This document shows, in pieces, positions 1 through 4,108 of a stretch of DNA of 5,589 nucleotides; positions within the stretch are counted from its first letter, which is position 1, and each line of letters begins with the position of its first letter. The notes below the pieces were generated by a model, which saw only the letters and a list, made by a program, of their open reading frames with translations, was not told the DNA's origin and did not search any database. Source of the DNA: Clostridia bacterium (lineage in GTDB: Bacteria; Bacillota; Clostridia; Christensenellales; UBA3700); assembly GCA_029067255.1 (NCBI GenBank), contig JAIEEW010000130.1:1-5589 (forward strand), given 5' to 3'. Both the position numbers and the translations under genes were made by a program.

Positions 1-1080
1 ATCCATTCCACTCTCAGTATGGTAAAAATTACTCCCAAAGACAGGACGCTTTCAATCCTGCCGTTGCATCATACTTACGAATGTACGCTCGACTGTCTTC
101 TAATGCTGTCGAAAGGCGCTTGCATTACTTATTCGGATTCGCTTCTAAAAGTCGCGAAGAATACGCTGGAGTATTCTCCGACGCTTTTGGTAGTCGTGCC
201 TGCGCTGCTAAAAATGATGGATAGAAAGATAACAAAATCCGTTAAAGAGAAATGTCCCCAAAAATACAAGTCGCTGTTTGAAGACGCGCCGTTTGCGGAA
301 GCGTTTTGCAAATTGCCGAAGATTGTAAAAAACGTAATATCCGCAAAGATAAAAAAGACGCTGGGCGGAAAACTTAGACTATTTATCGTAGGCGCGGCGG
401 ATCTTGACAGCGCAATCGTGGAGAATTTCTCCGCTATGGGAATAAGAGTATTGCAAGGTTACGGTCTTACTGAATGTTCGCCGCTTTTGGCGGGCAACAG
501 CGATTTCTATTTCAACGCGAAATCCACTGGCAGAGCAATACCGGGAGTAAGACTTCGTATTGATGATCCCAACGACGAAGGTATAGGCGAGATACTCGCA
601 AAAGGCGAAAACGTTATGCTCGGTTATTATAAAGACGAGTTCGCGACGAAAAAAGTCTTTGAAGGCGGTTGGTTCCATACCGGCGATTTGGGAAGAATGG
701 ACGAAGACGGCGCGCTTTACATAACTGGCAGAAGCAAAAACGTTATCGTTACCGAAAACGGAAAAAATATATATCCCGAAGAGTTGGAAGCCAGACTTGC
801 AAATTTTTCGGAAATAGAGGACGTATTGGTAGTAGCGTCGCAAGAGCGGGGCAAGTTGGAAGTCAAAGCAAAAATATTTCCGAATATCGACGTGTTGAAA
901 AAGAAAATAGGACGCGTTCCGACTTTGACGGACATAAAGAGTTATATAGGCAAGATAGTAAAGGAAATCAATTCAAAAATGCCTAGTTACAAACGAATAA
1001 GTTTTTACGAATTGCTTGATAAAGCGTTGGAGAAGACGACTACCAGAAAAATCAAAAGATTCGGAAATAATATAAACTGA
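1..1080 (+). CDS. AMP-forming long-chain acyl-CoA synthetase (AMP-binding enzyme), C-terminal part
   Basis: This is the 3' part of an ATP-dependent acyl-CoA ligase (ANL superfamily), which activates a fatty acid to acyl-AMP and then acyl-CoA in the cytoplasm. The frame is open from base 1, so the ATG at 19 is internal and the N-terminal region, including the P-loop (A3 motif), lies outside the window. Visible motifs in order are LPLHHTYE (bases 61-84 region, the A4-like motif of long-chain enzymes), GYGLTE at 460-477 (A5), GWFHTGDLG with the ATP-ribose-binding Asp at 685-687 (A7), GRSKNVIV from 730 (A8 hinge), NIYPEELE, and a C-terminal TTRKIKR whose Lys near 1048 is at the place of the adenylation lysine (A10). 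The combination resembles FadD/long-chain ligases, but substrate chain length cannot be read from the sequence. It ends with TGA and converges on the next gene. Confidence 0.9.
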   Translation: MHSTLSMVKITPKDRTLSILPLHHTYECTLDCLLMLSKGACITYSDSLLKVAKNTLEYSPTLLVVVPALLKMMDRKITKSVKEKCPQKYKSLFEDAPFAEAFCKLPKIVKNVISAKIKKTLGGKLRLFIVGAADLDSAIVENFSAMGIRVLQGYGLTECSPLLAGNSDFYFNAKSTGRAIPGVRLRIDDPNDEGIGEILAKGENVMLGYYKDEFATKKVFEGGWFHTGDLGRMDEDGALYITGRSKNVIVTENGKNIYPEELEARLANFSEIEDVLVVASQERGKLEVKAKIFPNIDVLKKKIGRVPTLTDIKSYIGKIVKEINSKMPSYKRISFYELLDKALEKTTTRKIKRFGNNIN

Positions 1081-1105
1081 CTTTTCCTACAATTTTTATT
1101 CATAT

Positions 1106-1136
1106 CGCAAGGACGGGGGCAACTCCGTCCTTTGCG
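1106..1136 (+). terminator. Hairpin between convergent genes, probable terminator
   Basis: The arms 1106-1116 (CGCAAGGACGG) and 1125-1136 (CCGTCCTTTGCG) pair over 11 bp with one bulged base around an 8-nt loop. The hairpin lies 25 nt after the acyl-CoA synthetase stop and 1 nt before the stop of the opposing histidinol-phosphatase gene, so it could serve both transcripts. The T-run after it on the plus strand is short (TTTA), and no clear one follows on the minus strand, so termination is inferred mainly from the strong stem and the position. Confidence 0.55.
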
Positions 1137-1137
1137 T

Positions 1138-1941
1138 TTACAGTTTTACCGCTATCGGTTTGTGCGAAAGATATTTGAATACGTACTTGAATCCTATAGA
1201 ATTGAGATATTGGGATACAAGCGGGTATTTGTCGCCTATTCTGTCAACGGTGTGCGCGTCGGAACCGAAAGTTAGAAGCGATCCGCCGAGTTGTTTATAG
1301 CGTTGAAGTATTTCTTTTGGCGGCAGGAAATCTTCTCCCGTACCTTTGCTGTTGGTGTTGACTTCCAGCGACTTGCCTTTAGCGATCATGGTTTTGAGTA
1401 TATCGTCAATAAGGTCTTGATGATCTAAATAGCGCAATTTCGTATCGGGATAAGTCGCCTTTCTCGCTACGTATCCTATATGAGCAACGCTGTCGTAGTG
1501 ATACGCGCAGTCAAGACTTTCGCGTACCGCTTTGAGATACGCGTTATAAGCCTGAAATTTCGTGCGTTTGTCAAAATAGGATTTCATATAACAGTCTTCG
1601 TATTCTATTGTATGAACGGAGTTGATAGTCAAGTCGAAATCGTATTTCGAAAGTTGTTCCAGATAAATTCCGTCGGCTTCTTTCATATATCCGCATTCTA
1701 TGCCAACGCCTAGTTCTATACGGTCGGCGTATTCTTCTTTGAGAGCGGCAAGTTCGGAAAAATGATTTTCAAGGTCTATTTGGCGAATGTATGAAAATTC
1801 CGGAAGCAGCGTGAGTTCCCCGTCAAAGTGGTCGGTGATCGCTATATACTCCATATTGAGCGAAATCGCTTTTTCTATGATATCGCGCGGACTTTGTTTT
1901 CCGTCGTGAGAATGTATGCAGTGAGTATGTGTGTCTATCAT
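1138..1941 (-). CDS. hisJ: PHP-family histidinol-phosphatase
   Basis: A 267-residue protein of the polymerase-and-histidinol-phosphatase (PHP) family. These enzymes hydrolyse L-histidinol phosphate to histidinol, the penultimate stage of histidine synthesis, using a metal cluster in a cytoplasmic barrel. Metal-binding motifs are visible along the whole chain: HTHCIHSH at residues 5-12, ITDH ending in H38, GIEC with E82, SVH at 108-110, AHIGY with H154, EVNTN near 193-197 and the closing GSDAH at 226-230. The length fits the HisJ/HisK family. The start is the ATG directly downstream of a good promoter. No Shine-Dalgarno site precedes it, and the message may be nearly leaderless. No other histidine genes are visible, so the gene is an isolated unit here. 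A related PHP phosphoesterase with another substrate is possible, and the symbol is by family only (hisK is used for the same enzyme). Confidence 0.85.
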   Translation of the reverse strand: MIDTHTHCIHSHDGKQSPRDIIEKAISLNMEYIAITDHFDGELTLLPEFSYIRQIDLENHFSELAALKEEYADRIELGVGIECGYMKEADGIYLEQLSKYDFDLTINSVHTIEYEDCYMKSYFDKRTKFQAYNAYLKAVRESLDCAYHYDSVAHIGYVARKATYPDTKLRYLDHQDLIDDILKTMIAKGKSLEVNTNSKGTGEDFLPPKEILQRYKQLGGSLLTFGSDAHTVDRIGDKYPLVSQYLNSIGFKYVFKYLSHKPIAVKL

Positions 1942-1950
1942 AATGACAAT

Positions 1951-1979
1951 ATTTTAGCATATCTTTTTCAATAATTCAA
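1951..1979 (-). promoter_or_regulatory. Promoter of the histidinol-phosphatase gene
   Basis: Read on the minus strand, TTGAAT (1974-1979) and TAAAAT (1951-1956) are separated by exactly 17 bp, with a TG one base before the -10 (extended -10). The expected transcription start is about 7 nt downstream of the -10, placing it within a few bases of the ATG at 1941. The transcript would then have almost no leader. Confidence 0.6.
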
Positions 1980-1985
1980 CCAACG

Positions 1986-2014
1986 TTGACATATATGGCG
2001 AAATATGGTAAAAT
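1986..2014 (+). promoter_or_regulatory. Promoter of ung
   Basis: A consensus -35 TTGACA (1986-1991) is followed after 17 bp by TAAAAT (2009-2014), again with a TG extension (TGG at 2006-2008). The start of transcription should lie near 2021, leaving a short leader that carries the ribosome site. Its -35 element sits only 6 bp from the -35 of the divergent promoter, so the two polymerases would bind back to back. Confidence 0.7.
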
Positions 2015-2030
2015 AAATAAAAAAATTTAC

Positions 2031-2036
2031 GGGGGA
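2031..2036 (+). promoter_or_regulatory. Ribosome binding site of ung
   Basis: GGGGGA lies 7 nt before the ATG at 2044 and fixes that start. No other in-frame start between the promoter and this ATG competes. Confidence 0.65.
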
Positions 2037-2043
2037 CAAAAGT

Positions 2044-2742
2044 ATGCCGTCGCATTTGGGCAACAGTTGGGATAATATTTTGGAAAGCGAGTTTTCGCAA
2101 GATTATTTTGAAGATATTCGCAAGTTTTTGAGAGAAGAGTACAGCAAATACAGAATTTATCCGCCTATGAGAGATATACTTGCCGCGTTTGAACATACTC
2201 CTTATGAAAACGTCAAGGTAGTAATTTTGGGACAGGATCCGTATCACGGTTACGGACAGGCTCACGGTATGTGCTTTTCCGTACGCGACGGAGTAAAATG
2301 TCCGCCGTCGCTCGTCAATATCTATAAGGCGCTTGAATACGATTTGGGAATCCCCGTCAGCGACAGCGGTAATCTTACTTGTTGGGCAGACGAAGGAGTA
2401 TTGCTTCTCAACACTGTTTTGACGGTAAGAGAGAGCAAACCGCAAAGCCACGCGGGTATAGGCTGGGAAAGATTTACCGACAGCGTAATAAAAATGATAA
2501 GCGACAGTCCTTATCCGACAGTATTTATGCTTTGGGGCAATCCCGCGAAAGCCAAAGAAAAACTTATTGATACTACCAAACATCTCGTACTAAAAAGCGT
2601 GCATCCGTCTCCGCTGTCATTCTACAACGGATTTTTGGAATGTAAGCATTTCTCCAAAGCCAACGACTTTTTGGAAAAGCACGGCAGGGGCGCGATTGAT
2701 TGGAGAGTGCGTTCGGCGGAAAGGCAGGCTACACAGAATTAA
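2044..2742 (+). CDS. ung: Uracil-DNA glycosylase, family 1
   Basis: A 232-residue cytoplasmic DNA repair enzyme that cuts uracil from DNA and starts base excision repair. All family 1 signatures are present: GQDPYH at residues 63-68, with D65 as the water-activating aspartate, the GQAHGMCFSV segment that follows, LLLNTVLTV with the uracil-contacting N123, SHAGIGWE (135-142), FMLWG (161-165), and the HPSPLS loop (187-192) with catalytic H187. The normal family end is a sequence like PIDW plus one or two residues. Here IDW is at 218-220 and a further 12 residues, RVRSAERQATQN, follow. The last 10 of these are encoded inside a palindromic repeat (2710-2873), so the tail looks acquired and probably neutral. 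The gene has its own promoter and ribosome site and appears to be transcribed alone. Confidence 0.97.
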   Translation: MPSHLGNSWDNILESEFSQDYFEDIRKFLREEYSKYRIYPPMRDILAAFEHTPYENVKVVILGQDPYHGYGQAHGMCFSVRDGVKCPPSLVNIYKALEYDLGIPVSDSGNLTCWADEGVLLLNTVLTVRESKPQSHAGIGWERFTDSVIKMISDSPYPTVFMLWGNPAKAKEKLIDTTKHLVLKSVHPSPLSFYNGFLECKHFSKANDFLEKHGRGAIDWRVRSAERQATQN

Positions 2743-2873
2743 AAAGCGTCTTTTCCGCCGACTAACCGTATGGCTCACGCTCGACGTACGGACGTACGAC
2801 TCGGTTCGCCAAACGGTCATTCGACAAAAAATCCAACTTTTCACTTACTGTATATCTGCTTTCCCGCCGAACG
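2710..2873. repeat. Long imperfect palindrome overlapping the 3' end of ung
   Basis: The two halves of this 164-bp stretch are roughly inverted copies of each other about a centre near 2791. The outer arms 2710-2726 and 2857-2873 agree at 15 of 17 positions. Inner arms 2765-2774 and 2808-2817 agree at 9 of 10. Intermediate parts match with small gaps. The centre carries GACGTACG twice in tandem (2783-2798). As RNA it would fold into one long hairpin that could end or stabilise the ung transcript. It resembles a small non-coding mobile or REP/MITE-like element, but no transposase or clear target duplication is visible. Confidence 0.65.
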
Positions 2874-2937
2874 TGGGGCGGGTTGTTATTCTACTGATAC
2901 CGCCAACTGTTATTTTATTTAATAGGATAATTATTAT

Positions 2938-3169
2938 AATTAGATTCTTCGACTGCGCTCGCAATAGCGGGAGAGAGAACAGATGTTGTAAACTCTACCT
3001 GTCATTTGTAATTATATGAGAATTAGTTTGAAAGGATATAATAAAACAAGGTAATGGCTTTTCTATGATTATCTTAAAAGTATATAGAAATGATTCTTTA
3101 CTCGTCATATTGAGCAAACGGAGAATTGATTCTTACCCGTCATTCTGAGCGTAGTCGAAGAATCTAATT
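2938..3169. repeat. Repeat element with 23-bp inverted ends
   Basis: Bases 2938-2960 and 3147-3169 are inverted copies agreeing at 22 of 23 positions (key core TAGATTCTTCGACT). They bound about 230 bp of AT-rich DNA without coding capacity. This is the shape of a non-autonomous miniature element, although no flanking target duplication is evident. The GAAGAATC-type end sequence also resembles dispersed intergenic repeats seen in many clostridial genomes (from memory, not searched). Confidence 0.55.
3092..3164. repeat. Two tandem hairpin-forming repeat units
   Basis: Units at 3092-3126 and 3128-3164 follow the same pattern: GATTCTT, then CGTCAT, then TGAGC, then AGAAT. The second is itself an inverted repeat (GATTCTT at 3128-3134 and AAGAATC at 3158-3164). 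The first is a diverged copy with changes in its right half. The second unit overlaps the right end of the larger inverted-end element. Confidence 0.55.
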
Positions 3170-3240
3170 CAAATTAATATCCGTATAAAGTCCGACTAAA
3201 ATCGGAGTGAAGCGTAGATTTTACGTTCTGTTTGGAATTT

Positions 3241-3858
3241 TTATCCTATCTTTTCGTTGAAAAGCGCAAAATATTGTCCCATGTGGTAGAAGAAAGTGGA
3301 TTGTTTCATATTCAGCAGTTCCAACGCTTCATTGAGAGAAATGCGTTTTCTGTTGTAATCTTCGGCGACTTTTATAAAATCAGGGGAGAATACCTTTTTG
3401 GGGCGACCGAATCGCGTACCCGATTGTTTTGCAAGCGCGATACCTTCCGCTTGACGGGAACGTATATTTTCGCGTTCGTTTTCCGCGACGAATGAAAGTA
3501 CCTGCAAGACTATGTCCGCAATAAATTTGCCGACTAGGTTGTCCGCTTTTTCTCGCGTGTCGAGTAATGGCATATCGAGTACGACAATGTTGGCGCCTAT
3601 CTTGTGCGTTATCTTACTCCATTCGGAGATTATCGCTTCATAATTACGTCCTAGTCTGTCGATCGACTTGATTACCAGTAGGTCGCCTTGACGAAGTCTG
3701 CGGATAAGTCGCGTGTACTCCTTTCTTTCAAAGTCCTTTCCGCTTTTTTTATCACAAAATATTTTATTTTCGGGAATACCGAATTTAGTAAGTTCTTGTA
3801 TTTGTCTGCCCAGATTTTGATCAGAAGACGATACTCTTGCATATCCGTAAGTATTCAT
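3241..3858 (-). CDS. Small serine recombinase (resolvase/DNA invertase family)
   Basis: A 205-residue site-specific recombinase. It is expected to form a phosphoserine link to DNA at a 2-bp staggered cut and to invert or resolve a segment. The N-terminal catalytic domain (about residues 1-140) has YARVSS with R8 and nucleophile S10, SIDRLGRN with D67, R68 and R71, and AENERENI at 125-132. These numbers coincide with those of gamma-delta resolvase. GRPKK (151-155) links to a C-terminal helix-turn-helix (about 160-195, ISLNEALELLNMKQSTFFYH), followed by a short tail. Length fits Hin/Tn3-resolvase relatives, not the large integrases. The start is set by GAGGTG six bases upstream. It reads away from two inverted 26-bp sites starting 87 bp upstream, and a promoter between them points at it. 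I infer that it is the invertase acting on those sites. A resolvase left from a mobile element remains possible. Confidence 0.92.
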   Translation of the reverse strand: MNTYGYARVSSSDQNLGRQIQELTKFGIPENKIFCDKKSGKDFERKEYTRLIRRLRQGDLLVIKSIDRLGRNYEAIISEWSKITHKIGANIVVLDMPLLDTREKADNLVGKFIADIVLQVLSFVAENERENIRSRQAEGIALAKQSGTRFGRPKKVFSPDFIKVAEDYNRKRISLNEALELLNMKQSTFFYHMGQYFALFNEKIG

Positions 3859-3863
3859 ATTTT

Positions 3864-3869
3864 CACCTC
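3864..3869 (-). promoter_or_regulatory. Ribosome binding site of the recombinase gene
   Basis: On the minus strand GAGGTG lies 5 nt before the ATG at 3858, a strong Shine-Dalgarno match that decides the start. Confidence 0.7.
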
Positions 3870-3876
3870 AAATACA

Positions 3877-3882
3877 ATTATA
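3877..3882 (-). promoter_or_regulatory. Possible proximal -10 box of the recombinase gene
   Basis: A perfect TATAAT is present on the minus strand, but no recognisable -35 lies 16-18 bp upstream, and the ribosome site would fall at the very 5' end of the RNA. It is noted as an alternative to the cassette promoter at 4023-4051. Confidence 0.25.
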
Positions 3883-3945
3883 TATGTAAAGAATAGCAAA
3901 AAAATAGGAAAAAATATACAGTTTTGACAGAAAAAATCGACAAAT

Positions 3946-3971
3946 TCCAAAAAAAGTGTACTTTTACTGAC
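3946..3971. other. Left recombination (crossover) site of the invertible segment
   Basis: A 26-bp site with a 2-bp centre GT (3958-3959) flanked by 12-bp half sites. The inner half ACTTTTACTGAC is identical to the inner half of the right site in inverted orientation. The outer half, TCCAAAAAAAGT, matches it at 8 of 12 positions. The 6-2-6 core AAAAGT-GT-ACTTTT is fully symmetric outside the centre. This 12-2-12 layout is that of hix/gix-type sites of serine invertases. Bases 3952-3972 form a perfect 21-bp inverted repeat with 4060-4080. Confidence 0.7.
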
Positions 3972-4001
3972 TGAAAATTTATTTCAATTTTATGTCATTT
4001 T

Positions 4002-4030
4002 TAGACATATTTCTACAAATATATTATACA
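4002..4030 (+). promoter_or_regulatory. Rightward promoter candidate in the invertible segment
   Basis: TAGACA (4002-4007, 5 of 6 consensus) and TATACA (4025-4030, 4 of 6) are 17 bp apart and read towards the surface-protein gene. It is clearly weaker than the leftward promoter, with which it shares the AT-rich -10 region. Its -35 overlaps a small dyad (TATGTC 3991-3996, GACATA 4004-4009). Confidence 0.4.
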
Positions 4031-4051
4031 AAATCGCTTTGCCGAATTCAA
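4023..4051 (-). promoter_or_regulatory. Strong leftward promoter in the invertible segment
   Basis: On the minus strand TTGAAT (4046-4051) and a perfect TATAAT (4023-4028) are exactly 17 bp apart. Transcription would start near 4016 and run through the left site into the recombinase gene, giving a leader of about 158 nt. After inversion the same promoter would occupy about 3981-4009 on the plus strand and drive the surface-protein gene with a leader of about 93 nt. Confidence 0.6.
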
Positions 4052-4060
4052 GAGATTTTA

Positions 4061-4086
4061 GTCAGTAAAAGTACACTTTTCCTGAC
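4061..4086. other. Right recombination (crossover) site of the invertible segment
   Basis: A 26-bp dyad with centre AC (4073-4074), the complement of the GT at the left site. Half sites 4061-4072 and 4075-4086 pair at 11 of 12 positions (GTCAGTAAAAGT against ACTTTTCCTGAC). This near-perfect symmetry suggests a high-affinity dimer site for the recombinase. It ends 22 bp before the start codon of the downstream gene, so no separate promoter fits between them. Confidence 0.72.
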
Positions 4087-4098
4087 CGCAAGAAAAAT

Positions 4099-4102
4099 GG
4101 GG
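4099..4102 (+). promoter_or_regulatory. Ribosome binding site of the surface-protein gene
   Basis: GGGG lies 6 nt before the ATG at 4109. The in-frame ATG at 4097 has only a weak purine run in front of it, so 4109 is the better start. Confidence 0.45.
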
Positions 4103-4108
4103 TTAAAA

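Larger units (their letters stand above)
2743..3240. other. Gene-free repeat-rich intergenic region
   Basis: I see no convincing gene here on either strand. Open frames are short, without ribosome sites and with no recognisable product. The stretch holds most of the palindrome centred near 2791, an AT-rich spacer around 2905-2940, and a second repeat element with inverted ends (2938-3169). The last 70 bases lead to the stop codon of the recombinase gene on the opposite strand. Confidence 0.7.
3952..4080. repeat. Invertible promoter segment bounded by perfect 21-bp inverted repeats
   Basis: Bases 3952-3972 and 4060-4080 are exact inverted copies over 21 bp, separated by 87 bp of very AT-rich, non-coding DNA. 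The segment lies between a serine recombinase gene and a surface-protein gene that point away from each other, and it holds a promoter on each strand. Inversion by crossover at the central dinucleotides would swap which gene each promoter faces. That the segment flips is an inference. The repeat, its position and the promoters are seen directly. A simpler alternative is an operator pair for recombinase autoregulation. Confidence 0.7.

Noticed and set aside
2877..2920. GGCGG...CCGCC stem followed by a T-rich stretch, possible terminator
   Set aside because: The stem is only 5 bp with an 18-nt loop, and the T-run is interrupted.
2696..3019. Plus-strand open frame of 107 codons after ung
   Set aside because: It begins inside ung in another frame, runs through the palindrome and repeat, lacks a ribosome site and has no recognisable composition or motif.
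3037..3042. TATAAT box in the intergenic repeat
   Set aside because: No -35 at the proper distance and no gene downstream on that strand.
2938..3169. CRISPR array
   Set aside because: Only two diverged units are adjacent, with no regular spacers. They are individually palindromic repeat units.
3191..3223. Small hairpins (TCCGA/TCGGA and TAAAATC/GATTTTA) as recombinase terminator
   Set aside because: The two stems are mutually exclusive, short and lack a convincing T-run on the minus strand. The position downstream of the recombinase stop is suggestive, but the evidence is too weak to annotate.
3952..4080. The 21-bp inverted repeat as a transcription terminator
   Set aside because: The loop would be 87 nt, no T-run follows the right arm, and promoters lie inside. 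A recombination-site reading fits better.
4097..4099. Alternative upstream ATG for the surface-protein gene
   Set aside because: It is in frame, but the following GGGG makes a better ribosome site for the ATG at 4109. The difference is only four residues.
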